Part shown: piece by piece, positions 41,693 to 51,042 of the stretch
How the letters are laid out: each line of letters starts with the position of its first letter
Numbering within the stretch: the first letter of the stretch is position 1
Assembly (NCBI GenBank): GCA_017560255.1
Contig: JAFYOI010000058.1
Location: 1 to 64,000 of the forward strand
DNA length: 64,000 bases
Origin: Clostridia bacterium
GTDB lineage: Bacteria; Bacillota; Clostridia; Oscillospirales; Acutalibacteraceae
Reading direction: 5' to 3'
Program-made: the position numbers and the translations under genes
The notes under the pieces: generated by a model
The model's input: only the letters and a program-made list of their open reading frames with translations
Database searches by the model: none
What the model was told of the DNA's origin: nothing

Positions 41693-42973
41693 TTATTTTT
41701 TTATCTCCGTTCCGCCCCACTCTACCACAGTAAAACCGACTCTTTCGGGTGTTGAGAGGTCTTGCGCGGGAATATCGACAAAATCATCGGAAGCCTGCCA
41801 AGCCATAAAGACACGGATGAGTGTGTCAGGTTCGGGGTTTATTTCAAGTCGGGCAGAGTCGGTATAAACATCACTTTGGAAAGAGATTATATTATATGGA
41901 TTCTGCTCCATTAAAGGTAACCAATACACAATAAATTCGTTTGCTTCACGTCGGTTAAGTCCCAACTCAAAAAGTGCGGTTTCAAGGAACTGCGCGGCAT
42001 CCTCACCTTTTACACAAAAACCTTTTGATAAATCGTATTGTACGGAGGTTTCTCCCTCCCAATAAAGATAATTGTAGGTCTGTCCGTTTTTATCGGTCAG
42101 CGTGCCGTCGGGTGAAGCGGTCACAGTCCAGCCGCTATCATACGCAGGGTATGTGCAGGTCAACCTGCCGTCAAGGTCAAGAGTTACCGTAACGTCAGTT
42201 TTCTTTTCGGGATAAAGATAAATTACAGGTTTGTCATAAACCATAGCACCATGTATTCCCTCCGCCTGAGCAACAATGCACTTGTGCACCTTGTCAATGT
42301 ACGCATCCTTAAAATCAAACCCAATCGCATCATCTATGCAATAATCATCGACAGCGCCATTGAGCCTGACATAATACGCCTCCTGCTCTTTGTAATGAAA
42401 ATACCTGACTATAACATAATCAGCACCTGCTTCTTTTATATACCCCCAGTGGTAATGATAAACCAGTGCTGAGGGGTCAGTATCCATCCACTCATAATAA
42501 TCAAGCGGGACATAATTGCCGCTCTCCTTTGTCCACTTTGTAACACTTATCTGCAAGGGATAGGTTTCAGCAGCCAAGCCGTTATACGTAATGTTTACAA
42601 AGTCACCTGCGTGCGCGTCAATATTTTCAAGATGCTTTTTACTGAAGGTGATCGAACTATTGCTGTCTTCTTCCCTTTCAACGTAAACAGTATCACCGTA
42701 AATTTTAGTTATTCTGACACGTTCAGTTACAACGTTACTGTCACCATTGCCACTTTCAAGTGCCCATAATTCATCAAGCGACTTAAAATTGTCGGGGAAG
42801 AAATACACCTTTGTTTCGTCATAACCATCAAGGCGATTCCAATCTACGATTTTGTAGGTCAGCGCCGTATAAGTCCGTGTTCCGCCGTCATCATACTTGC
42901 CGCTCGGAATCGGCAGAAAAAGAATAAGAATCAAAATAACAACAATAATAGGTATCCAGATTTTCTTTTTCAT
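41693..42973 (-). CDS. Membrane-anchored protein with KPVIYLYP domain, sigma-operon target
   Basis: A 426-residue protein with one N-terminal helix (residues 4-22, few cleavage signs) and an outer region. The ~200 C-terminal residues, starting KPVIYLYPEKKTDVTV, contain a conserved module: TYPAYDSGWTVTASPDG, then YNYLYWEGE and the end GFTVVEWGG. I know this module as an uncharacterised domain of secreted Firmicute proteins; no activity is established. It is third in an operon with an ECF sigma factor and its anti-sigma factor, 15 bases behind the latter, with AAGGGG ahead of the ATG. A cell-envelope stress role is inference from context. Confidence 0.75.
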   Translation of the reverse strand: MKKKIWIPIIVVILILILFLPIPSGKYDDGGTRTYTALTYKIVDWNRLDGYDETKVYFFPDNFKSLDELWALESGNGDSNVVTERVRITKIYGDTVYVEREEDSNSSITFSKKHLENIDAHAGDFVNITYNGLAAETYPLQISVTKWTKESGNYVPLDYYEWMDTDPSALVYHYHWGYIKEAGADYVIVRYFHYKEQEAYYVRLNGAVDDYCIDDAIGFDFKDAYIDKVHKCIVAQAEGIHGAMVYDKPVIYLYPEKKTDVTVTLDLDGRLTCTYPAYDSGWTVTASPDGTLTDKNGQTYNYLYWEGETSVQYDLSKGFCVKGEDAAQFLETALFELGLNRREANEFIVYWLPLMEQNPYNIISFQSDVYTDSARLEINPEPDTLIRVFMAWQASDDFVDIPAQDLSTPERVGFTVVEWGGTEIKK

Positions 42974-42988
42974 TTATAACAACCCCTT

Positions 42989-43639
42989 TTATGATAAACC
43001 AAGAGCATTCAAAAGTTTTTGCTTTTCTTCGTTATTGATTATTCTTATGCCGTCCTTGGCATAAATCAGATTTGAGCTGAGCGTATAAGTCACTTCCTGC
43101 CCATCCGCAGTTCTGAAAGTTATAAAACTTACCCTGCTATCAGTAGTGCCTGCGGATGGTGGGACATCGGGCCTCACTTCATCGTGATTATCCCCCTTGT
43201 TGTCATTTGCTCCGCCGTTAAAATAATTCTCACCCAATAATGCGGAAAAATTCAATTCAGAGCCATTGGTATAACTCTCACTTACGGTTGAAAATAAAGC
43301 AGAAACATCATCCGCATCTGTAATTTTTTTATAAAACGGATTGCCATTTGTTCCGCTTATGATTTCAAGTTCAACGTACTTAACGGGTGTGGAACACACA
43401 GGCGGTTTATCAGGGTATGATTCCTGAACAGAGAATGACGGTCCATCATCAACAGAGCATGACGGTCCATCATTGTATAATTGCCCACCACTGTTCAGCA
43501 CAATAACGGCACAAACGATGACGCAAAGACAAAGAGGAACACACGCCGCAATTATGCGTGAGCGTTTTCTTCTGCGGGTTTTTATTTTTTCTTCACCAAG
43601 ACGGAATATCTCCGCCCTGCATTCTTCTAAATTTCTCAT
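42989..43639 (-). CDS. Probable anti-sigma factor, single-pass membrane protein
   Basis: 216 residues. A 30-residue cytoplasmic N-terminus (MRNLEECRAEIFRLGEEKI, then basic) precedes one helix (about 29-48), and the rest is outside. Anti-sigma factors beside ECF sigma genes in Clostridia have this EEC...EIFRL start. The gene overlaps the sigma gene stop by four bases (ATGA), so they are coupled. A DGPSxSV pair is duplicated in the outer linker (bases 43430-43470). The N-terminus would hold the sigma factor. No zinc motif is visible. Confidence 0.75.
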   Translation of the reverse strand: MRNLEECRAEIFRLGEEKIKTRRRKRSRIIAACVPLCLCVIVCAVIVLNSGGQLYNDGPSCSVDDGPSFSVQESYPDKPPVCSTPVKYVELEIISGTNGNPFYKKITDADDVSALFSTVSESYTNGSELNFSALLGENYFNGGANDNKGDNHDEVRPDVPPSAGTTDSRVSFITFRTADGQEVTYTLSSNLIYAKDGIRIINNEEKQKLLNALGLS

Positions 43640-44187
43640 AACAATTGCTCACCATCCTCTCCAAGAATGATGCGAAGTTCCTTTTTTGCGCGGTATAGAA
43701 GATTATCCACCTGTTTACGACTTTTCTTCATTACTTTTGCCGCCTGTTCGTAGGTCATATCCTCAAAATAAATGAGATGTATCACTTCGCGCATATCCGC
43801 ACTAAGTTTTGATACCGCACCGTTTACAATGCGTTTTTTCTCATCGACAAGCACAATTTCTTCAAGGTTTTCGCTTTCATCCGTCAAATTTTCTGCTTGC
43901 GAAAGTTCTACAAAATTTATTACCTTACGGTGTTTTATGTAATCCAAAGCGCGACTTCTGCCAAGCATAAAAAGAAAGGTCTTAAGCGTTACCTTAAAAT
44001 TGTACCTGCGGCGGTTGGAAATCAAATCCGAAAAGACGTCAATGGCAATATCCTCCGCTGCGTGAACATCGTGAACATAGCCGTCAACAAAGAAAACAAG
44101 TTTGTGGAACAGTTCGTTAACAACGTCATCAAAAGCACTTTCATCACCATCAAGGAAACGGCGGTAGCTACTTGCGCCGTTATCCAT
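43636..44187 (-). CDS. ECF-type RNA polymerase sigma factor
   Basis: A 183-residue sigma-70 family factor of the ECF group. Region 2 is visible in AAEDIAIDVFSDL and YNFKVTLKTFLFMLGRSRALDYIKHRKV, and region 4 in LSADMREVIHLIYFEDMTYEQAAKVMKKSRKQVDNLLYRAKKEL. ATG at 44187 has AGGAGGAAG eight bases upstream; the longer frame to 44298 has no SD and reads AT-rich. It forms an operon with anti-sigma and KPVIYLYP-domain genes. Target promoters are unknown. Confidence 0.92.
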   Translation of the reverse strand: MDNGASSYRRFLDGDESAFDDVVNELFHKLVFFVDGYVHDVHAAEDIAIDVFSDLISNRRRYNFKVTLKTFLFMLGRSRALDYIKHRKVINFVELSQAENLTDESENLEEIVLVDEKKRIVNGAVSKLSADMREVIHLIYFEDMTYEQAAKVMKKSRKQVDNLLYRAKKELRIILGEDGEQLL

Positions 44188-44284
44188 AAATCTTCCTCCT
44201 GAACGGAATTTTAAAACCCTTTCACTTATTATACGACTAAACGATATATTTTTCCTTATATTTTTAAATTTTTTCCAAATCAAA

Positions 44285-44309
44285 AAGGGAGAGCGCAAAA
44301 CTCTCCCTT
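44285..44309 (-). terminator. Terminator of the cytidylate kinase-like operon
   Basis: A 9-bp stem AAGGGAGAG/CTCTCCCTT, T-rich on the minus side, ten bases behind the stop at 44318. Confidence 0.85.
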
Positions 44310-44317
44310 AAAAAATT

Positions 44318-44923
44318 TTATTCAAATTTCGCCGCTTCTACGATAAGGTCAACGCATTTTTCAATGCCGAGTGTGCCGCTGTCAAGGCAGAGATGATAAT
44401 TGTCACGATCGCCCCACTTCTTCTGTGCACTTGTAGTGAAGAAGTTTGCACGACGTTTGTCCATCTTCCTTACCATTGACTCAACTTCGTTTCTGGGAAC
44501 GTTATAAACATTCATAGCGCGGTCAATTCTCTTCTCCCTGTCACCATAAATGAACACGTTAAGACAATCATCACGATCTCTGAGGATATAGTCAGAGCAT
44601 CTGCCGACGATTACGCACGGGCCATCCTTTACAATCTCCTTTATAATCTCTTCCTCAGCGAGAAAAAGTTGCTGCGACAAGGACATAAGAGTAACACCCG
44701 TTGAATTAACGGTTGCCGCCATAGCAAGACTGAAAAGCAAACTTCCCGAAGTTGTTTCCTCTACGTCTCTGAGGTAATCAGCAGGCAATCCGATTTTTTC
44801 GCCAGCCATCTCCAGAATCTGATTGTTGTAATAGGGTATGCCCAATTTTTCTGCAACCATTTTGGCAATTCTCTTACCACCGGTCGCATACTGTCTCTCG
44901 ATTGTTATTATCCTTGTACCCAT
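44318..44923 (-). CDS. Cytidylate kinase-like family protein
   Basis: About 201 residues. It starts MGTRIITIERQYATGGKRIAKMVAEKLGIPYY, which is the cytidylate-kinase-like family pattern (P-loop reduced to ATGGKRIA), and VIVGRCSDYILRDRDD plus DREKRIDRAM follow. These proteins are common in Clostridia and are not the housekeeping Cmk; the substrate is not known. ATG at 44923 has AAGGAG nine bases upstream. It follows the ABC transporter genes by 17 bases. Confidence 0.85.
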   Translation of the reverse strand: MGTRIITIERQYATGGKRIAKMVAEKLGIPYYNNQILEMAGEKIGLPADYLRDVEETTSGSLLFSLAMAATVNSTGVTLMSLSQQLFLAEEEIIKEIVKDGPCVIVGRCSDYILRDRDDCLNVFIYGDREKRIDRAMNVYNVPRNEVESMVRKMDKRRANFFTTSAQKKWGDRDNYHLCLDSGTLGIEKCVDLIVEAAKFE

Positions 44924-44940
44924 AATAAGCACTCCTTCTT

Positions 44941-46806
44941 TTATGAAACCTTATCAAACTGCGAATTGTATAAGTTTGCGTAGAATCCGTTTGCTTTGAG
45001 CAATTCCTCATGACTGCCCTGTTCAACGATGTCACCATCGCGCATCACAAGTATTATATCAGCATTTTTTATCGTTGACAACCTATGCGCGATAATAAAA
45101 CTTGTTTTTCCATTCATAAATTTGTCCATAGCATCCTGAATCTGCACTTCTGTCTTGGTATCAACGGAACTTGTCGCCTCATCCAGAATAAGAATTTTTG
45201 GATTTGAGAGAATTGTTCGCGCGATTGTCAAAAGTTGTTTCTGACCTTGTGATACGTTTGTTGCATCCTCATTAAGCATCATATTATAGCCATCAGGCAA
45301 AGTTTTTACAAAGCGGTGGACGTTAGCCGCCTTCGCAGCCTCTATAACTTCCTCATCGGTTGCATCAAGTCTGCCGTAACGGATATTTTCCATAATTGTT
45401 CCCGAGAACAACCACGTATCCTGAAGCACCATTCCGAACAAGTTTCTGAATTCACTTCTGTCAAAACTTTCTGAATCATATCCGTCGACCTTGATCGTTC
45501 CGCTGTTTATATCGTAAAAACGCATCAAAAGTTTGACTATCGTAGTTTTACCCGCGCCAGTCGGGCCAACGATTGCGATTTTATGCCCTTCTTTAACGGT
45601 CGTACTGAAATTGTTGATTATAATTCTGTCCTCGGTATATCCGAAATGAACGTTCTCAAAAGTTACGTTTCCGCCAAGATTATTTATTTCAACTTTTTCA
45701 CCGTTTTCATCAACCGCATGAGTATCCGCAAAGAGTTTATCTTCATCCTCTTCAAGAAAAGCGAACACCCTCTCTGCCGCCGCAGCCATTGACTGAAGCA
45801 TATTTGAAACCTGTGAAATCTGAGTTATGGGTTGAGTGAAACTCCTTGAATACTGGATAAACGATTGAATATTACCAACCTGTATTCTACCCGTCGTTAC
45901 AAAATATCCACCCAAAACAGCGATTGCGACATAACTGATATTGCCGATAAAACTCATAATAGGCATCATAATTCCCGAAAGGAATTGTGCTTTCCACGCC
46001 GATTTGTAAAGTTTATCATTGGAAACATTGAATTCCTCAACAACATCGTCCTGCTTGTTAAACGCCTGAATTACATTTACACCGCCGAAACATTCCTCTA
46101 TCTGTCCGTTTACATTTCCAAGATATCTCTGCTGATTCTTAAAATATTTCTGTGATTTCTTTACAACAATTGAAACAATTATTGCCGAAACAGGCATAAC
46201 AAGCAACGCAATCAGAGTCATAATCCAGTCAATTGAAAACATCATAATTAGAATACCGATAATAGTAACAATTGAAGTTATAAGTTGAGTTGCGCTTTGG
46301 TTGAGACCCATTGAAATTGTATCAATATCGTTTGTAATTACGGACAAAACCTCACCGTGCTGCTTTTTATCAAAGAAATTCATCGGCAAGCGGTGTATCT
46401 TTTCCGACATTTCACGCCTTAAACGATAGGTGATTTTTTGCGTTATTCCCGACATTATGAAACCTTGAACGAGGTTAAATGCAGCACTCAGAACGTAGAG
46501 AATTATAAGTTTTATGAGAATATTTCCGATCCTGCCAAAATCAATTCCACCAAGACCCATAATTTTGTTCTGCCAACCGACAAACAATTCGGTTGTAGCG
46601 TTGCCGAGAATTTTCGGGCCGATTATTGAGAAAACCGTACTGCCGATCGCAAAAATAATAACTACTGCAAGAGCAATTTTATAACCCGACATATATTTGA
46701 GCAGTTTCTTCGTTGTGCCTTTGAAATCCTTGGCCTTTTCTCCTGCTACCATCGGGCCGCGTCCCCCACCCCTCATAGGAGGTTTGCGATGTCTTGTATC
46801 ACTCAT
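44941..46806 (-). CDS. ABC exporter half, ATP-binding/permease (consensus-site subunit)
   Basis: A 621-residue type-IV ABC half-transporter with six helices and an NBD. Walker A is GPTGAGKTT, the signature reads VSQGQKQLL, Walker B ILILDEATSSVD has the catalytic Glu, and the H-loop is IIAHRLST. ATG at 46806 overlaps the first subunit's stop (ATGA). Its partner has Asp in place of the Walker B Glu, so the two form an asymmetric exporter of the TM287/288 or MdlAB type. Substrate, drug or lipid, is unknown. The N-terminus is Gly/Arg-rich. Confidence 0.92.
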   Translation of the reverse strand: MSDTRHRKPPMRGGGRGPMVAGEKAKDFKGTTKKLLKYMSGYKIALAVVIIFAIGSTVFSIIGPKILGNATTELFVGWQNKIMGLGGIDFGRIGNILIKLIILYVLSAAFNLVQGFIMSGITQKITYRLRREMSEKIHRLPMNFFDKKQHGEVLSVITNDIDTISMGLNQSATQLITSIVTIIGILIMMFSIDWIMTLIALLVMPVSAIIVSIVVKKSQKYFKNQQRYLGNVNGQIEECFGGVNVIQAFNKQDDVVEEFNVSNDKLYKSAWKAQFLSGIMMPIMSFIGNISYVAIAVLGGYFVTTGRIQVGNIQSFIQYSRSFTQPITQISQVSNMLQSMAAAAERVFAFLEEDEDKLFADTHAVDENGEKVEINNLGGNVTFENVHFGYTEDRIIINNFSTTVKEGHKIAIVGPTGAGKTTIVKLLMRFYDINSGTIKVDGYDSESFDRSEFRNLFGMVLQDTWLFSGTIMENIRYGRLDATDEEVIEAAKAANVHRFVKTLPDGYNMMLNEDATNVSQGQKQLLTIARTILSNPKILILDEATSSVDTKTEVQIQDAMDKFMNGKTSFIIAHRLSTIKNADIILVMRDGDIVEQGSHEELLKANGFYANLYNSQFDKVS

Positions 46807-48917
46807 AAATCCATCTCTCCCTTCGAAAGTTGTGATTGAGCGATCTGGACGTAAGCGGGACAATCTTTGATAAGTTCCTTGTGAGTACCCATTCCGACCA
46901 CTTCTCCATCCTCAAGGACAATTATTCTGTCCGCATTGAGAACGGTACTTATACGCTGTGCAACGATAATTTTCGTCTTACCTTCAATTTCATTGAGCGC
47001 CTTTCGGAGAGCCGAATCGGTCTTGAAATCGAGCGCGGAGAAACTATCGTCAAAAATATAAATTTCTGGATTTTTTGCAATTGCACGGGCGATAGAAAGT
47101 CTTTGGCGCTGACCACCCGACACGTTGGTACCGCCCTGGGAAATCTCAGCGTTGTAATTGCCTGGCTTTTCCGCGATAAGTTTTTCTGCCTGCGCGATTT
47201 TAGCAGCAAACTCCAAATCTTCCTGAGTATATTCATCCAATCCGTAACCGATATTTGAAGCGATTGTGCCGGTGAACAAATTTGCCTTTTGCGGCACGTA
47301 GCCAAGTCGGTCTCTCAGTTCATTCAAATCAACGTTTCTTACGTCAACACCGTTTACGAGAACTTCACCCTCGGTAACGTCATAAAATCTGGGAATAAGG
47401 TTTATTAGCGTTGATTTTCCACAACCTGTAGAGCCAATAATTGCGGTCGTTTCACCTTTATTCGTTTTAAAACTGATATTTTTCAAAACATATTCTTCCG
47501 CATTGGGATATTTAAAATAAACGTTTTTAAATTCCACTGTTCCCTGAACATCTTCGGGAAACGCGACTGTTTTCTCAGCATTTTCAATACTGATATCCGT
47601 ATTGAGAACTTCAGAAATTCTACCTGCGGAAATAATCGCTCTGGGCAGCAATATACTCATCATCGAGAGCATAAGGAAAGAAATGATAATCTGCATTGTG
47701 TACTGAATAAACGCCATTATATCGCCAACCTGAAGTTGACTGCTTTCAACCGCACTTGCGCCCACCCATACAATGAGTATGCTGGTGGCATTCATAATAA
47801 GCATCATCATAGGCATCATAAACGCCATAACTCTGTTAACAAAGAGATTTGTTCTTGTTAAATCTTTATTAGCCTTATCAAAACGCTCTTCCTCATATTT
47901 TTCCCTGCTGAAAGCACGGATAACAGGTAATCCGTTGAGAATTTCCCTTGAAACCAGATTTACTTTATCAACAAGTTTCTGCAACGCCTTGAATTTCGGC
48001 ATAGCAATAACCATAAGCACAATAATAAGCGAGAAAATCGCAAGAATTGCAACGGCAATAATCCATGACAAACTTCTTCCTGTGTCAAGAACTTTGAGCA
48101 ACGCGCCGATACCGATAATCGGAGCATAAAAAACCATTCTCAACGTCATAATAACGAGAATCTGCACCTGTTGAATATCATTCGTACATCTTGTAATAAG
48201 CGACGCTGACGAAAACTCGTTGAACTCCTTGTTTGAAAAGCGAATAACCTTTCCAAAAACATCTTTTCTCATTTCGCGTCCGCAGGAAGCAGCAATTCTT
48301 GAAGCAAGAAGCGAAACCATAACCGTACAAAGCGCAATTATAAGTGCAAAACCAAGCATTTTAAGTCCTGTTTTGAGGATATAGGGCGTGCCCTTTGAAA
48401 TATCAAGCGCCTCATACTCTTTTGCAAGGAAGGATATTCCCAGTTGATTCGCAACCGTGTCGCCCATCTGAGAAGATATAATCTCATGGATCTGTTCAAC
48501 AAAACTGCCATTGGGATCGAGTTGACCTGCAAGTTCACTCTGTACACCCGACTGCTGTGATGAATCCACCGTACTTACAGCGCCGTAAACAGCAACAAGT
48601 TTGGTCATAAAACTTTCGAACTGCACACTGACATTTTCATTCAGATAGTACGCTCCGTCCTTTTCCGTATAGGACGACGTAACAAGCGCTTTTTCCTCAC
48701 CCGTCGTGAGCGTAAGCATAACATTAAAACTGTCCGCAGTAACGGCATCGGGAATTAATGACTCTATTCCCTGCTGCTGAATGCCGACACTTACAATATT
48801 AGACATATGCTCGGGCAAAGCAAGGTCGCACATTGCCTGAACAACCAACAACACTATAACAAGTATTATCGGCACGATTGACTTCTTCAAATACGAGAGA
48901 AGTTTAATCAACCACAA
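46803..48917 (-). CDS. ABC exporter half, ATP-binding/permease (degenerate-site subunit)
   Basis: A 704-residue half-transporter. The first outer loop is enlarged by about 130 residues (residues 40-170), usual for this subgroup in Clostridia. NBD motifs are GSTGCGKST (Walker A), VSGGQRQRLS (signature), IYIFDDSFSALD (Walker B with Asp instead of the catalytic Glu) and VAQRIST (Gln instead of the switch His). These make the degenerate ATP site of a heterodimer with the next gene. The frame starts with TTG at 48917 (another TTG lies two codons in); it overlaps the thiamine pyrophosphokinase stop by 14 bases, so coupling is likely. Confidence 0.9.
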   Translation of the reverse strand: MWLIKLLSYLKKSIVPIILVIVLLVVQAMCDLALPEHMSNIVSVGIQQQGIESLIPDAVTADSFNVMLTLTTGEEKALVTSSYTEKDGAYYLNENVSVQFESFMTKLVAVYGAVSTVDSSQQSGVQSELAGQLDPNGSFVEQIHEIISSQMGDTVANQLGISFLAKEYEALDISKGTPYILKTGLKMLGFALIIALCTVMVSLLASRIAASCGREMRKDVFGKVIRFSNKEFNEFSSASLITRCTNDIQQVQILVIMTLRMVFYAPIIGIGALLKVLDTGRSLSWIIAVAILAIFSLIIVLMVIAMPKFKALQKLVDKVNLVSREILNGLPVIRAFSREKYEEERFDKANKDLTRTNLFVNRVMAFMMPMMMLIMNATSILIVWVGASAVESSQLQVGDIMAFIQYTMQIIISFLMLSMMSILLPRAIISAGRISEVLNTDISIENAEKTVAFPEDVQGTVEFKNVYFKYPNAEEYVLKNISFKTNKGETTAIIGSTGCGKSTLINLIPRFYDVTEGEVLVNGVDVRNVDLNELRDRLGYVPQKANLFTGTIASNIGYGLDEYTQEDLEFAAKIAQAEKLIAEKPGNYNAEISQGGTNVSGGQRQRLSIARAIAKNPEIYIFDDSFSALDFKTDSALRKALNEIEGKTKIIVAQRISTVLNADRIIVLEDGEVVGMGTHKELIKDCPAYVQIAQSQLSKGEMDL

Positions 48918-49527
48918 TCATCCTTTCCTTAATAATCATCAAAGTTCCTTTCTCAACGGAAACTCCGCTTTCAGTTCCGACGAACTCATTACTTACTCCT
49001 ATCGGCACGATATTGCTAAGAGTAAAATCACTGACGTTGTATTTTAAGCCCCAAATATTAACTCCGTATGAATGGTCATCCATAGAAAAAACAGAAACAT
49101 AGCCACGCTCGCAACTGTCAAAAGTAAGAGAAGAATCAGTTATAGCATATATGCACGCAGTGCCGTCATACATTCTGCATTTAATGCCTTTTTTTGAAAA
49201 ATGAGCCAAGGTCTGAAGATTTGCTACGGTATGGTCAAACCTTCCTCCGCCGCAACCAAAAAACCAAACCTCTTTAAATCCGAGTTCGGTCGCTTTTTGT
49301 GCAGCGAGAAAAGTATCGGTTTCATCCTTTATGGGATTATATTTCAACACTTCTATACCGATTGGAAAATCGCTTATTGAATCACCGTCACCGATAATAA
49401 GGTCAGGCATGACTCCCAAACCTTTGAGATGGTCGTATCCCCCGTCGGCCGCAATTATATAATCTTCACTTTCGGGCATTATGAACCCTGAAAGTTCACC
49501 CGCCCCGACAATATAGCATTTACTCAT
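48904..49527 (-). CDS. thiN: Thiamine pyrophosphokinase
   Basis: About 207 residues. It makes thiamine diphosphate from thiamine and ATP. Motifs are CYIVGAGEL, AADGGYDHL, DLIIGDGDSIS (Asp pair) and DETDTFLAAQKA, plus GCGGGRFDHTVANL. ATG at 49527 has GGGTG six bases upstream; an ATG at 49536 is less good. It heads a four-gene unit with the ABC exporter and cytidylate kinase-like genes. The vitamin link to the exporter is only positional. Confidence 0.92.
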   Translation of the reverse strand: MSKCYIVGAGELSGFIMPESEDYIIAADGGYDHLKGLGVMPDLIIGDGDSISDFPIGIEVLKYNPIKDETDTFLAAQKATELGFKEVWFFGCGGGRFDHTVANLQTLAHFSKKGIKCRMYDGTACIYAITDSSLTFDSCERGYVSVFSMDDHSYGVNIWGLKYNVSDFTLSNIVPIGVSNEFVGTESGVSVEKGTLMIIKERMIVVD

Positions 49528-49549
49528 TCTATGCACCCATGCCCCTATA

Positions 49550-49585
49550 AAACGGCGTTATAAATAAACATTCACAACGCCGTTT
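49550..49585 (-). terminator. Terminator of the trkH operon
   Basis: Perfect 10-bp stem AAACGGCGTT/AACGCCGTTT with a 16-base loop directly after the trkH stop; T/A-rich on the minus side. Confidence 0.85.
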
Positions 49586-49587
49586 AA

Positions 49588-51042
49588 CTATATTTCTTTT
49601 TTAAATTTACTTGCAATAAAATTCTTTGAATCCCTGAAAACATTTATTATCGCCGTAAATAACACCACGAATTCAAGACGCCCGATTACCATACATACAA
49701 TTACTGTCCATGTAACCTGAACTGGCATATCCGGACTTACAACACCCACAGATGCCCCTGCGGTTGCAAGTGCAGATGAAATTTCAAATAAACTATCGGA
49801 AAATCCGTAACCACTGACACAAACAATAAATGTTCCGACAAACCAAAGCACTATATAAGCCACTATGTAGTTATAAACGTCCACAAGGAATCTGTCCTGA
49901 ACAAAGAACTTGCCGTTGGGACGTATTATATAGTTGCTTTTAACTGTTCTTTCAGGTAAGAATTTACGTTTGAATTCCCATACGGCAGATTTTAATGCCA
50001 CGGCAATTCTGAACTGCTTAATACCTCCCGCGGTAGAACCTGTGCCACCGCCTACAAGCATAACCAGTATCATCAGTAATACTACAACGCCGTGACTTGC
50101 ACCGCCCCAAGTTGCATAATTTACGGTACTGAATCCTGTTGTTGACATAACGGAAACAATGTTAAAAATTGCCTCTCTGAAGCCGGTAAAGAACGACAAA
50201 ATAAATGTAAATATAACAATTATTCCAAGATAAATACGAATTTCCGTAACCTGAAAAAACTTCTTTATCTTACCTTTAACCAGCAACGCATGGGCAGCGA
50301 AGCCGATTGAGCCGAGAAGCATAAGCAAAATCGTGACAACTTCAATCGGAATACTGTTGTACGCCCCGATACTTGCGGTCTGAGTTGTAAATCCCGCGGT
50401 TGAAATAGCCGCCATAGTGTGATTTATCGCATCAAAAAGCGGCATACCAAAAACACAATAAAGCACAACTCCGCCAACAAAAAACGCTGCATATAATTTT
50501 AGCGTAAGCGATATAGTCTTTTTTACGTTAGGATGCAACCTGTCCGAATGTCCCTCCGCGCTGAACAAAACCATACCGTTGCCACCCTTGGCAGTGCCCA
50601 TAAGAAGAAACACAACGCCAAGACCACCAAGCAACTGGGTAATGCTTCGCCATAGCAGGAATACGTTGGGCACCTTTGAAACGTCCATAACTGTAAATCC
50701 CGTTGTTGTCCAGCCGCTTGCAGATTCAAAAACCGCCATCAACATATCAAGTTGCCCCGAAAAGACAAAAGGAAGCGCACCAAAGAAAATTGCAACTACC
50801 CACGAAAGAACAACCAGCGTTGAACTTGAAAGAGAGTTATAAAACTTCCCCTCTTTTGCCGGTTTTATAAAAAAGAACAAACAACCGCCAACCACCAAAG
50901 CAATAGCGGCAGGAATTAAAAAATCCTTGATGTATATGAGTTCTTCGGGGTAAGCAAACAGGCACAACAGCGGTGTCAAAAGTGAAAGCGCAACAAGTAT
51001 CATTACAGCGCCGATACTTTTTAATATCTGAGTAAGTCCCAT
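49588..51042 (-). CDS. trkH: Potassium uptake transporter TrkH/KtrB
   Basis: A 484-residue K+ transporter with four M1-P-M2 units. The four selectivity-filter strands are SGWTTTGFTV, AAISTAGFTTQ, VMSTTGFSTVN and ALATAGASVGV, each with the usual Gly. GGGTGSTAGGIKQFR lies between. Function is K+ uptake coupled to Na+ or H+. It is translated from an ATG that overlaps the preceding TrkA stop (TAATG) and ends a unit with two TrkA proteins. Confidence 0.95.
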   Translation of the reverse strand: MGLTQILKSIGAVMILVALSLLTPLLCLFAYPEELIYIKDFLIPAAIALVVGGCLFFFIKPAKEGKFYNSLSSSTLVVLSWVVAIFFGALPFVFSGQLDMLMAVFESASGWTTTGFTVMDVSKVPNVFLLWRSITQLLGGLGVVFLLMGTAKGGNGMVLFSAEGHSDRLHPNVKKTISLTLKLYAAFFVGGVVLYCVFGMPLFDAINHTMAAISTAGFTTQTASIGAYNSIPIEVVTILLMLLGSIGFAAHALLVKGKIKKFFQVTEIRIYLGIIVIFTFILSFFTGFREAIFNIVSVMSTTGFSTVNYATWGGASHGVVVLLMILVMLVGGGTGSTAGGIKQFRIAVALKSAVWEFKRKFLPERTVKSNYIIRPNGKFFVQDRFLVDVYNYIVAYIVLWFVGTFIVCVSGYGFSDSLFEISSALATAGASVGVVSPDMPVQVTWTVIVCMVIGRLEFVVLFTAIINVFRDSKNFIASKFKKEI

